Origin: JBBQFI01 sp038237805
Lineage (GTDB): Bacteria; Verrucomicrobiota; Verrucomicrobiia; Chthoniobacterales; UBA10450
Length of the DNA stretch: 64,000 nt
Direction of reading: 5' to 3'
Assembly: GCA_038237805.1 (NCBI GenBank)
Contig: JBBRYI010000005.1
Span: 1 to 64,000 of the forward strand
Positions within the stretch are counted from its first letter, which is position 1, and every line of letters starts with the position of its first letter. The notes under the pieces were generated by a model, which searched no databases, was not told where the DNA came from, and saw only the letters and a program-made list of their open reading frames with translations. The position numbers and the translations under genes were made by a program. Below are positions 55,158-63,222 of the stretch, in pieces.

Positions 55158-56315
55158 TTATGCACTCGCGTAATCGGCAATGGCTTTAGCTACATCGAGC
55201 GTGGAATCCTTCCCGCCCATGTCGTAGGTGCGCACGTTGCCTTCCGCGATGACGCGGGCAATGGCGTGTTCGAGATGTTTCGCTTTGTCGTCTTCTTTAA
55301 GCCAATCGAGCATCAGCTTGGATGTCAGCAGCATCGCAATTGGATTGACCTTGTATTGGCCGGCGTATTTCGGTGCTGATCCATGCGTCGGTTCGAACAC
55401 AGCATAGTTGTCGCCAAGGTTCGCGCTGGGCGCGAAGCCGAGTCCGCCTACGAGTCCCGCGCACAAGTCGCTGACGATGTCGCCGAACATATTCTCCGCC
55501 ACGAGCACGGAATAGTCCTGCGGGTTTTTGAACATCCACATACAAATGGCGTCGATGTTCGCGTCGTCCGCGCGAATGTCTGGGTAACTCTTAGCCACTT
55601 CTTTGAAGCAACGCATCATCAATCCGCCGGTCTCGCGCAGAACGTTTGGTTTTTCGATTAAGGTAACGCGCTTGCGCCCGGTTTTCTGGGCGAACTCGAA
55701 AGCTTGCTTGCAAATGTTTGTGCAACCTTGCTTGCTCATGATGCGGGTGGAGAGCGCAATATTCTCGAGGCCCGCTTTGTCTTTCCACGGTTTCATCTTC
55801 GGATTGGCGCAGAGCGCGGTGTAAACCGGCTCCGGCAACGGGAAGAACTCGACGCCGCCGTACATGCCTTCGGTATTTTCGCGGAACACAACTTGATCGA
55901 TCGGTATGTCCTCGCCGCTTGGATTGGCGATCCTGGTCCCGCGATAGTTCAACGGGTTGCCGGGATAACTTTTACACGGCCGCATATTGGTATGCAGGTT
56001 GAACATCTGGCGCAGCTTGACGATGGGCGAGAAGTAAACCAGTCCCTTGTCCTTGAGTTCCGGACTCAATTCTTCCTTGGCTTCGCTTTGCGGTTTGCTC
56101 GTAATCGCGCCGAAGAGACCGCACGTCGTTTCCTTAAGCGCTTTCACGGTGCGATCGGGAAGCGCGTTGCCTTCCTTACACCAAAAATCCCAGCCGATAT
56201 CGCAAGGCACATACTCGGCGTCGAGTTTCATTCGATCCAACACGATGCGCGCGGCTTCCATGACATCATTGCCAACTCCGTCGCCCGGCATCCACGCGAT
56301 TTTGTATTTAGACAT
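55158..56315 (-). CDS. Isocitrate/homoisocitrate/isopropylmalate-type beta-decarboxylating dehydrogenase
   Basis: 385 residues from ATG 56315; the 27 codons upstream lie in a repeat and are rejected. Catalyses NAD(P)-linked oxidative decarboxylation of a 2-hydroxy-3-carboxylate, or the reverse. By hand alignment with E. coli isocitrate dehydrogenase, the substrate arginines are present (LRQ, NMRP, VVFRENTEG), Tyr in MYGG too, and the Ser equivalent to Ser113 occurs in YFSPIVKLRQ, but Asn115 is replaced by Ile. HGSAPKYAGQ retains Lys344/Tyr345-type NADP determinants. So isocitrate or a longer homologue is plausible; isopropylmalate less so. It stands between a homoaconitase-like and a PrpD-like gene. 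Confidence 0.82.
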   Translation of the reverse strand: MSKYKIAWMPGDGVGNDVMEAARIVLDRMKLDAEYVPCDIGWDFWCKEGNALPDRTVKALKETTCGLFGAITSKPQSEAKEELSPELKDKGLVYFSPIVKLRQMFNLHTNMRPCKSYPGNPLNYRGTRIANPSGEDIPIDQVVFRENTEGMYGGVEFFPLPEPVYTALCANPKMKPWKDKAGLENIALSTRIMSKQGCTNICKQAFEFAQKTGRKRVTLIEKPNVLRETGGLMMRCFKEVAKSYPDIRADDANIDAICMWMFKNPQDYSVLVAENMFGDIVSDLCAGLVGGLGFAPSANLGDNYAVFEPTHGSAPKYAGQYKVNPIAMLLTSKLMLDWLKEDDKAKHLEHAIARVIAEGNVRTYDMGGKDSTLDVAKAIADYASA

Positions 56316-56370
56316 GGTCGCGACTTTATCGAGAAGCGTCAGTGGCCGCAAGTAGCAGCCTAGGTAACCT

Positions 56371-56456
56371 GTAGCGGCGGTCTGTGACCGCCGCATTAAT
56401 TAACCTCGAGGCGTTCGCTTCCCGGAAGTAGTGCGACGGTCGTAGACCGCCGCTAC
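56371..56456. repeat. REP-like palindrome between dehydrogenase and homoaconitase-like genes
   Basis: GTAGCGGCGGTCTGTGACCG and GTCGTAGACCGCCGCTAC form inverted arms around a 40-bp loop. Same family as 10156-10240. It lies inside a co-directional gene series and may reduce transcription or protect the upstream mRNA. Confidence 0.85.
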
Positions 56457-56464
56457 AACTACAA

Positions 56465-58441
56465 CTATGCCTTTGCCCGCAACCGTGAGGCCACGAGATT
56501 TTCGGCGCCGCCGGCGACAATCAGTTCCTGGGCGGCGGGACTGAGCGGTGGGAAACGGAATGATTTCCCGTCGATGCTCAGCACGGATTTGCCGTAATCG
56601 ATCGTGATCTCCGACGCTACCGTAGTGGCCGTGCGATTGGTTAGCGTGGCGCGTAAGTGCGTCACCAACTCGGGACATTCAAACACGACGAAGCCGTTGT
56701 TAAACGCGTTGCGTTTGTAGGTCTCGGAAAAACTCGCGGCGATGACGCAGGGAATGCCTTTGAACTTCAGCGCGGTAGCGGCCTGTTCCCGACTCGATCC
56801 GGTCCCAAAGTTGAGTCCACCGACGACGACATCGCCCTTCTGATAGAGCGTGTTGAAGTTTGGATCGTAATTTTCGAACGTCACCGCCGCCATTTCTTCA
56901 GGCGTCATGTCATCGCGATAGGTATGTTTACCGGCATAAATGCCGTCGGTGTTCAAATTGTCTTTATCGATGAAGAGAACGCGACCGCGAACGCTTGGCG
57001 GAAAACCTTCGATGATTTCTACCGAAACGTCTGCCTGCGGTTTGCTTTGCGCGCGTCGAACGGAAGTTCCGGCAGCGCGTTCCGTGAATGTTTGCGGCGC
57101 GCAAATAAATCCGGCAAGCGCGCTAGCCGCGACGACCGCAGGCGAACCCAAATACACCTGTGAGTCTGGATCGCCCATGCGTCCCTTGAAATTACGATTG
57201 GTCGCGCTGATCGCGATCTCGCCTTTGCCGACCAGACCGCGCCCCAAACCGATGCATGTTCCGCAACCCGGCGGCAGCGGAATAGCGCCCGCATCGATCA
57301 AAGTTTTCCAGTCACCAGTAGATTCCGATTTCGTTTGCACTTCGGCGCTAGCGGCGGCCAAATAAAATTCGACACCTGCCGCTACGCGTCCACCGCGGCC
57401 ACGCACCACTTCCGCAGCGTCATGCAAATCCTCGACGCGCGCGTTCACGCACGACATCAAATACGCCTTCTGAATGGGCACATGTTTCCGCTCCATTTCC
57501 GCAAGCGACACCATGGTCTTCACTTCATTGGGACCGGACACGTGAGGAACCACGGTCGCCAGATCGAGTTCAAGTTCGATGGCGTACTCGGCGTCCGCAT
57601 CCGCGCTCAAGTTAGCGCGATCGTTCCACCACGCATCGATGTCGGCGTTCGTGTAGCCGGAGCGGCTTTTGGAGTCGCGCGTTCCCGGGCGGCTGGGATG
57701 GCTGAACGCACCAACGCGTGAGCGCAAATAATCCACCGTCACTTCATCAAATGGAAATACTCCGGCCAACGCGCCCCACTCGGTAGTCATGTTGGCAATC
57801 GTCATACGCGCACCCATGGAAAGATGCGCCACGCCATCGCCCATGAATTCAACTGCGTGATTGAGGACCTCGTCTTTGTTGAAGAGTCCGCACAGAGCGA
57901 TGATGACATCCTTGCCAGTCACGCCCGCTGACAGATTTCCCTTGAGCACCGCCTTGGCAACCTTGGGAACTTGCCACCACGTTACTCCGGTCGCCCAAAT
58001 GCTCGCGGCGTCAGTTCGCACGACGGGTGTGCCGAGCGCTGCGGCTGCGCCGTACAAATTGGAGTGCGAATCGCTTGCCACCACCAACGCGCCGGGAACG
58101 ACGTAGCCCTGTTCCACCATCACTTGATGCGATATGCCGGTACCCGCCGGGTAAAAATCTATGCCGTGCTCGCGCGCGAAGGCTTCGATCTTCGCGTACT
58201 TTTCCAAATTCTTCGGTGTGACATTTTGAATGTCGTGATCGATTGCGAAGACCGGTTGCGCCGGATCAGCGATCGCCGTAGCGCCGATCTGCTTGAATTT
58301 CGGAATCACTGCGCCGGTGTTGTCGTGCGTCATGACATGACGCGGTCGAATCGAAACGAAATCTCCGGCGCGCACCACTGTTCCAGCGGCAACTCCATCA
58401 GCGTGTCGCGCAGCGATTTTCTCAACGAGCGTGAGGCCCAT
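56465..58441 (-). CDS. Fused homoaconitase-like hydro-lyase (LeuC+LeuD fusion)
   Basis: 658 residues from ATG 58441. Fe-S hydro-lyase moving a hydroxyl group between neighbouring carbons of a tricarboxylate through an aconitate-type intermediate. Cluster cysteines: LMSCVNARVEDLHDA (residue about 335) and PPGCGTCIGLGRG (about 397-400). GDGVAHLSMGARMTIANMTTEWGA near residue 205 and AISATNRNFKGRMGDP near residue 420 are family blocks; the small domain carries NFGTGSSREQAATALKFKG near residue 560. The whole reads closest to fungal homoaconitases (Lys4) in remembered motifs, with large and small domains on one chain; ordinary bacterial LeuC/LeuD are separate. Substrate, homocitrate or citrate type, is undecided. 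Confidence 0.85.
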   Translation of the reverse strand: MGLTLVEKIAARHADGVAAGTVVRAGDFVSIRPRHVMTHDNTGAVIPKFKQIGATAIADPAQPVFAIDHDIQNVTPKNLEKYAKIEAFAREHGIDFYPAGTGISHQVMVEQGYVVPGALVVASDSHSNLYGAAAALGTPVVRTDAASIWATGVTWWQVPKVAKAVLKGNLSAGVTGKDVIIALCGLFNKDEVLNHAVEFMGDGVAHLSMGARMTIANMTTEWGALAGVFPFDEVTVDYLRSRVGAFSHPSRPGTRDSKSRSGYTNADIDAWWNDRANLSADADAEYAIELELDLATVVPHVSGPNEVKTMVSLAEMERKHVPIQKAYLMSCVNARVEDLHDAAEVVRGRGGRVAAGVEFYLAAASAEVQTKSESTGDWKTLIDAGAIPLPPGCGTCIGLGRGLVGKGEIAISATNRNFKGRMGDPDSQVYLGSPAVVAASALAGFICAPQTFTERAAGTSVRRAQSKPQADVSVEIIEGFPPSVRGRVLFIDKDNLNTDGIYAGKHTYRDDMTPEEMAAVTFENYDPNFNTLYQKGDVVVGGLNFGTGSSREQAATALKFKGIPCVIAASFSETYKRNAFNNGFVVFECPELVTHLRATLTNRTATTVASEITIDYGKSVLSIDGKSFRFPPLSPAAQELIVAGGAENLVASRLRAKA

Positions 58442-58459
58442 AACTGATCCAGCGAGTCT

Positions 58460-58675
58460 TTACTTCGCCAATTCCAGCGCTCGCTGACGAATGATTTTTC
58501 GCAGCGAAACGTTCACGGATTTGGAGTTGGAGAAAACCTTGGCGACATCAGGCTCCAAGACTACGGCGTTCGTTCCTTGCGCATAACGGCGCGCGTATTT
58601 TCCGCGCTTGCCTTGCGAAAAATCATACTCGTCCGGCATCGGCTTTCCCGCCGATTTATTCGATGATTTTTTCAT
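58460..58675 (-). CDS. brnA: BrnA-like antitoxin
   Basis: 71 residues from ATG 58675, overlapping the end of the toxin gene by 20 bp. A basic N-terminus (KKSSNKSAGKPMPDEYDFSQGKRGKYARRY) is followed by NAVVLEPDVAKVFSNSKSVNVSLRKII, the ribbon-helix-helix type C-terminal part of BrnA. Such proteins bind BrnT and repress the operon. The longer frame to 58828 is rejected because it covers the toxin gene. Confidence 0.85.
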   Translation of the reverse strand: MKKSSNKSAGKPMPDEYDFSQGKRGKYARRYAQGTNAVVLEPDVAKVFSNSKSVNVSLRKIIRQRALELAK

Positions 58676-58940
58676 AAAATTTGCGCTCTCGCCGACTCGC
58701 CCGTCGCGCGCTGATGATGCGGATATTATCGCTGCGATCAGTATGGACGACAACGAGCAATTTACCGTTAAACGCTCTCCCCATTGTGATATAACGGTTT
58801 TCCGTTCGTGAATGTTCCGGATCGGCAATTGTCAGCGACAACGCATCGCCGAAAATAGTAGAAGCCTCCTCGAAGCCTATATGGTGTTTGGCGAGATTCG
58901 ATCGCGCCTTGCGCGAATCCCACTCGAACGTTAGTGGCAT
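58656..58940 (-). CDS. brnT: BrnT-family toxin (ribonuclease)
   Basis: 94 residues. Starts LTFEWDSRKARSNLAKHHIGFEEASTIF, the BrnT hallmark (FEWD..K...N..KH.I.F.EA...F), and ends IRIISARRASRRERKFYE, which holds the conserved Arg residues. BrnT is a RelE-like RNase blocking translation under stress. It forms a toxin-first pair with brnA and lies inside the tricarboxylate gene series, 20 bp after the HD gene. Confidence 0.93.
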   Translation of the reverse strand: MPLTFEWDSRKARSNLAKHHIGFEEASTIFGDALSLTIADPEHSRTENRYITMGRAFNGKLLVVVHTDRSDNIRIISARRASRRERKFYEKIIE

Positions 58941-58959
58941 AAGCCGTTAAGGCCATCTG

Positions 58960-59559
58960 TTACTTCTTGGCGGCGCGCTTGCCAAGAAACTTGGCAATAT
59001 CAAAGTCGACAAAATCGGCGTGATGAAAAATGATCGATTCAATCGAGCGCTCGACTTTGTCTCCTTCATGACTATGCGTGGCGATCATGTGCATTACTTC
59101 GCCGGGAATGCCGTGCTTGTAGGCAAGCGCTACACCGCTAAACGGATGACGCAGTTGTTGGCCGAATTGGCCCTGAATCACTTTGCCGGACGCGTCCTTA
59201 TCAAATTCCAGCGGTTTGCCTACGTCGGCCAGGAGCGACCCGGCGATAAGGTAATCGCGTTGCACGGGAATGCCGCAACGGAACGAACTCTCCAACACAT
59301 CCGCGATAGCGATGCATTGCAGCGCGCATGAATTGAGATGTTCGACGAACTTCATGTCGATATCGCCGGCCAAAAGCGTGAATTTGACCGCGCGAAGTTC
59401 GTCGAAGGTCCAGCCCTTACCGCCGCAGCCTGTGGTAATCGCTTCGTTCCAAACCGCCGCCACTTTTTCACGCAGCGAGGCGTCCTTAATCTTCATCAAG
59501 CTTGGAAAAAGTTCCGCGATTTCGTCGACGCCGTAGGTGGTTCGTTGGGTTGTTGTCAT
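58960..59559 (-). CDS. HD-domain protein
   Basis: 199 residues. Predicted HD-type metal phosphohydrolase fold: the helical core includes CGIPVQRDYLIAGSLLADVGK (residue 95-115, where HD proteins have H..D), RHPFSGVALAYKHGIPGEVMHMIATHSHEGD (shown in part: ATHSHEGD) near residue 165, and IIFHHADFVDFDIAKFLG near the end. The usual adjacent His-Asp doublet appears as LLADVGKPLEF rather than HD, so activity may be altered. It sits between the CoA-ligase genes and brnT on the same strand. Role unknown. Confidence 0.7.
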   Translation of the reverse strand: MTTTQRTTYGVDEIAELFPSLMKIKDASLREKVAAVWNEAITTGCGGKGWTFDELRAVKFTLLAGDIDMKFVEHLNSCALQCIAIADVLESSFRCGIPVQRDYLIAGSLLADVGKPLEFDKDASGKVIQGQFGQQLRHPFSGVALAYKHGIPGEVMHMIATHSHEGDKVERSIESIIFHHADFVDFDIAKFLGKRAAKK

Positions 59560-59563
59560 TTAG

Positions 59564-59845
59564 TTATTTTGATTTCAGCCGGTACTTTTGAGGTTTGGAA
59601 GAAGTCCTTTGCACTATTTTTCTGGCTTCCAAATCGAGCTTAACGGTCTCTCCATACCAACTGATATTTCCCGAAAATTTGCCCTTCAAGCTCTTGTTGA
59701 GTCGCTCGAACAATTCGTCGTGAGTCAGTTCCTTTTTTTGTAAAGCCGATACGATCGCCTTCGTAAGCGTTTCGTATTTTTTCCGATCAATGTTCTTTCC
59801 GTTTTTGCCTAACGGATGTTTGGTCAGTGTTTTTTCGTCCGCCAT
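59564..59845 (-). CDS. Small winged-helix-like protein (DUF6958-like)
   Basis: 93 residues, highly basic. A pattern of three helices and a wing (YETLTKAIVSALQKKELTHD, ELFERLNKSLKGKFSG, ETVKLDLEARKIVQRT) fits a small winged-helix fold; resemblance to DUF6958 is from memory and unverified. Twelve bp after the stop of the CoA-ligase/lyase gene, and 4 bp before the HD gene, so part of the same transcript. It may be a DNA-binding regulator of the series, which is inference. Confidence 0.6.
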   Translation of the reverse strand: MADEKTLTKHPLGKNGKNIDRKKYETLTKAIVSALQKKELTHDELFERLNKSLKGKFSGNISWYGETVKLDLEARKIVQRTSSKPQKYRLKSK

Positions 59846-59856
59846 TTTAGTTTCGT

Positions 59857-61572
59857 TTATTTTTCTGCAATGTGTCTCGGCGCAGGTCCATCGTAACCGT
59901 GTTTGACCGGATCGATGCGTCGCATCGGTTTTTCGCGAGTTTGTTCCTCGATAACATGCGCTACAAGGCCGGGCGTGCGTGCGATCATGAAAATGCCGTT
60001 GAATGCGGCGGGATTCATTCCCAAGTCGGCGAGGATAGCGCCGATCGCGCCGTCGACGTTGATGGGCAGTGCTTTTTTTGCATCAGCGAAAGATTTTTCA
60101 ACTGCACGCGCCGCTTTCATGTGGACGCCGTCCACGCCGGCTTCGCGGGCGAGATCAAATAGACGCGCGGTGCGCGGATCCTTGGTGTGATAGCGATGAC
60201 CGAATCCCGGCATGCGATCGCCCGTTTCCTTCATCGCAGCGAGCGTGCGGGTAGCGGCTTCATCCATCGAAATCGATTCACTCGTGGCGCGATCGTTGAT
60301 CTTTTTTAGTTGTCGCGCGCAATCCTCAATCGCGCCGCCGTGATGACGATTGATCGACATGATGCCGGCCGCGACCGCCGCGCCTAACGATGCGCCGGTG
60401 GATGCGACGGTCCGTGCGGACAAAGCACTCGGCGGTGTCGCGCCATGATCGATCGACGACACAAGGATTCCATCCATCAACCGGCCAATCGCGGGCGAGG
60501 GCAGTTCACCAGTTAAAATCAAATACACTGCGGCGCCGAAAGAGGCGCGCCCCATGAGATCGGCGATATCGTATCCACGCACGGCGACGCGGTTAGGCTC
60601 AATGCGCGTCACCGCCGTATTCCAGACCGCGTTTTTATCGGTTTCACTCATCAGACTTTGTCCCTTCATGCTCTTGAGAATGTCGACTACTGCACCAGGC
60701 AGTTCGCCAAACCCATCGACCACGGTCGCGCCAACTTCACGTAATGCTTTCACTTTGCCGGCGTGCGTGCCTCGGCCGCCTTCAATAATCGCTCCCGCGT
60801 GACTGAAGCGCGTTCCTTCGCGCGCCGCCTTGCCGCCAATGTATGCGATCACCGGCTTGGTGACTTTTCGATCGCGAATCAATTGCGCTAATTCCTCTTC
60901 TTGTGACGAACCGATTTCACCAAAGATCACGATTGCTTCAGTGAGCGGATCCGCTTCAAACATCAGGGCCGCATCGGAAATGCGAATCCCAAGGACCGCG
61001 TCACCACCAATATGCGCGATCGTGGAAATGCGCACGCCGGCTTGTCCCAAATAGTAACCTGTGCTCGAAGCCATGCCGCCGGAGCGGCTAATCACTCCAA
61101 CGCCAGTTGGGATGCCGGGCTTAAACCATTGACGCGCACTTTCAGCGCGACCACCGATCATGCCGACAACGGCCTTGCCCGGGCTTAACACACCGAGTGT
61201 GTTTGGTCCGACAAACATCGCGTCATTTGCCTTGGCCGCCGCTGCAATCTCCATTGCGTCCCAAACCGGGACGCGATCCGGTACCAGCACCGTGAGTTTG
61301 ATGCCCGCATCAATCGCCGAAATGGCCGCGTCTTTGACGCCGGCCGCCGGAACAAAAAGGACGGAGATATCGATGTTGCCTAACGAGTCTACCGCTTCCT
61401 GCGGGGTGTTGAAAACGGGCACGCCTAGCACGGTCTGTCCGCCTTTGCCCGGCGTTACACCGGCGACAACGTTGGTCCCGTACTCGCGCATGAGGCGCGT
61501 GCGCGCCTGCCCTTCGCGGCCCGTAATGCCTTGCACCAGAACGCGCTTGGTTTCGTCGATCAAGATTGCCAT
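59857..61572 (-). CDS. CoA-ligase alpha/citryl-CoA-lyase fusion (ATP-citrate lyase AclA-like)
   Basis: 571 residues. Residues 1-305 are SucD-like: CoA-binding domain (RVLVQGITGREGQARTRLMR), GVISRSGGMASS, and the phospho-His in RFSHAGAIIEGG (His258). Residues 310-571 are citrate-synthase-like: LVSSIDHGATPPSALSART, MSINRHHGGAIEDC, MPGFGHRYHTKDPR and the catalytic Asp region PINVDGAIGAILADLG. This domain order equals AclA, which with an ATP-grasp subunit splits a citrate-type acid to acetyl-CoA and a 2-oxoacid. TAATG overlap with the upstream gene. Alternative: a malyl-CoA-type or methylcitryl/homocitryl ligase-lyase. Two GCCTAACGA motifs (60382, 61378). Confidence 0.88.
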   Translation of the reverse strand: MAILIDETKRVLVQGITGREGQARTRLMREYGTNVVAGVTPGKGGQTVLGVPVFNTPQEAVDSLGNIDISVLFVPAAGVKDAAISAIDAGIKLTVLVPDRVPVWDAMEIAAAAKANDAMFVGPNTLGVLSPGKAVVGMIGGRAESARQWFKPGIPTGVGVISRSGGMASSTGYYLGQAGVRISTIAHIGGDAVLGIRISDAALMFEADPLTEAIVIFGEIGSSQEEELAQLIRDRKVTKPVIAYIGGKAAREGTRFSHAGAIIEGGRGTHAGKVKALREVGATVVDGFGELPGAVVDILKSMKGQSLMSETDKNAVWNTAVTRIEPNRVAVRGYDIADLMGRASFGAAVYLILTGELPSPAIGRLMDGILVSSIDHGATPPSALSARTVASTGASLGAAVAAGIMSINRHHGGAIEDCARQLKKINDRATSESISMDEAATRTLAAMKETGDRMPGFGHRYHTKDPRTARLFDLAREAGVDGVHMKAARAVEKSFADAKKALPINVDGAIGAILADLGMNPAAFNGIFMIARTPGLVAHVIEEQTREKPMRRIDPVKHGYDGPAPRHIAEK

Positions 61573-63122
61573 TAACGCGCGCCTCCAATCGCCTCGGCGA
61601 GGCCGGGAATATCAAGTTCCAAATAGAAGCCGTCGATTCCAGCGAGTCGACACTCGACATCGCACGCAAGCAACTCGGAATCTTGGTTGGCGAACTCGTC
61701 GCTCGTTAGGGCAATTGCTGGCGCATCAGCCCGATCCACGATCAATCCGCCAGAATGCGTCTCGACAGCGCGCCGAATTTCCGGCCATTTCGCCGTCTCG
61801 ATCCACACGCGACCGCTCTTGACCGGAAACCTGGTGGCTAATGGATCTTTGACGAATTTCGGCGCACGCGGAACGTGCGGTTTCCATTTCGTTCCGTTTG
61901 CATTCGCGACAAGTTCCGCGAACCGCGTCGCGATCGTGGCCGGCGCGTCTGTTTTGCGATAGCCCTCGATCGGTGCGCGCAACAGCTTGGACATTCGTTG
62001 CAAGATATCGACGGCGCGATCCTCGGTGTTGCCACCCAAACGAATGACCGCGGGAATATCGAGATCGAGTTCCCAAAACGCCTTGGCCAGCCCGTAGGCG
62101 GACCAATATTGTTCCTGGCTCGCAACGCCGGAGCCCGAACCAAAATATCCGACGAGGTCGGGCTGGGCTAAAATAATCCGGCTCGCGCGATATACCTTCG
62201 ACGCAGATGGATTTCCGCTCGTGTCGGTAAAATTGGCGATAGTGAATCCCGCGTTTACGATTGCATCCATCGACATCATCGATCCGCCGCCGCCCGCTCC
62301 GTGGAACCCAGCCAGCCCTTTGGAATCTTTCGGTGCAGCGGTTGCCAATTGGGCGAAATAAAATGTGCCGCGATGGTCGCTTTGCTCTACGGCATAAGCG
62401 ACGCGCTCGAGAGCCGTTGGCGGATGATCGAACTCGCGCGCAATTTCGATTTTCAGTTCGGGATGTCGGGCGACAGCGTAATCATCAATCGTTAGGCGGC
62501 AATCCGCCGCCACGAACTCCCCATCTTTCGTCAGCACAAGTGGATTGATTTCGAGTGATCGAGCTTCCACGCTCCGCGCGGCGGCAAATAATTTTTTAAT
62601 GGATTCGGCGAGTTGCGTCGCGTGCGTCGATGAAAGTCCGGATGAAGCGACGGCTTCTTTTACCGCCGAATCCAGTGGTCCGCCCTTCACATCGCAAGCG
62701 ATGCGCTGGGTGGAAGCGGCGCGTTCTTCGATTCCACTGCCGCCGCCAGCGGCGAAAATGATCATTGGAGCCCGTGCGGCGTCATCAATGGTAAAGGAAA
62801 GAAAAAACTCGCGCTCAATTGCAATCTTCTGTTCCACGAGTACAGCTTCGACCGGAAACTGTCCAACTTTCATCGCCAGCATGCGCGCGGCGTGATCACG
62901 AACTTCATCTGGTTTTTGAGCGAACGCCACGCCGCCAATGCCGGCACGTCCTGTGGTCCAAGCTTGAATCTTGATAACGACTTCACTCCCTTTTTTTCCG
63001 TCGATAAGTTCCTTCGCGGCCGCGACGGCTTCGTCAGCTGTCGAAGCAGCGCGGCCCCGCGGGATTTTGAATCCGTTAGCGGCAAGAATGGCTTTGCCTT
63101 GATATTCGTGAAGTCGCGCCAT
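61572..63122 (-). CDS. ATP-grasp CoA-ligase beta subunit (ATP-citrate lyase AclB/SucC-like) with extra C-terminal domain
   Basis: 516 residues. SucC-like ATP-grasp fold at residues 1-240 (MARLHEYQGKAILAANGFKI, IKIQAWTTGRAGIGGV, EINPLVLTKDGEFVAADCRL) and the ligase part up to about residue 390 (GFHGAGGGGSMMSMDAIVNAG, GSGSGVASQEQYWSAYGLAKA, GGNTEDRAVDILQRM). SucC has about 388 residues and AclB about 398, so the last 120 residues are additional and of unknown fold. It is the first gene of the series; the 100-bp gap to the divergent TPR gene at 63223 would hold both promoters. It binds the citrate-type substrate and ATP in complex with the 59857 product. Confidence 0.88.
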   Translation of the reverse strand: MARLHEYQGKAILAANGFKIPRGRAASTADEAVAAAKELIDGKKGSEVVIKIQAWTTGRAGIGGVAFAQKPDEVRDHAARMLAMKVGQFPVEAVLVEQKIAIEREFFLSFTIDDAARAPMIIFAAGGGSGIEERAASTQRIACDVKGGPLDSAVKEAVASSGLSSTHATQLAESIKKLFAAARSVEARSLEINPLVLTKDGEFVAADCRLTIDDYAVARHPELKIEIAREFDHPPTALERVAYAVEQSDHRGTFYFAQLATAAPKDSKGLAGFHGAGGGGSMMSMDAIVNAGFTIANFTDTSGNPSASKVYRASRIILAQPDLVGYFGSGSGVASQEQYWSAYGLAKAFWELDLDIPAVIRLGGNTEDRAVDILQRMSKLLRAPIEGYRKTDAPATIATRFAELVANANGTKWKPHVPRAPKFVKDPLATRFPVKSGRVWIETAKWPEIRRAVETHSGGLIVDRADAPAIALTSDEFANQDSELLACDVECRLAGIDGFYLELDIPGLAEAIGGAR

Positions 63123-63222
63123 CGCTGGGTGCTAATTCCACGATCCGAACCAAATTTCAAAGCTCTTTACGAATGAGAAGCTTGAAAAGATATAGCACTG
63201 TTGAAAAGCTACATCCCTTCAC

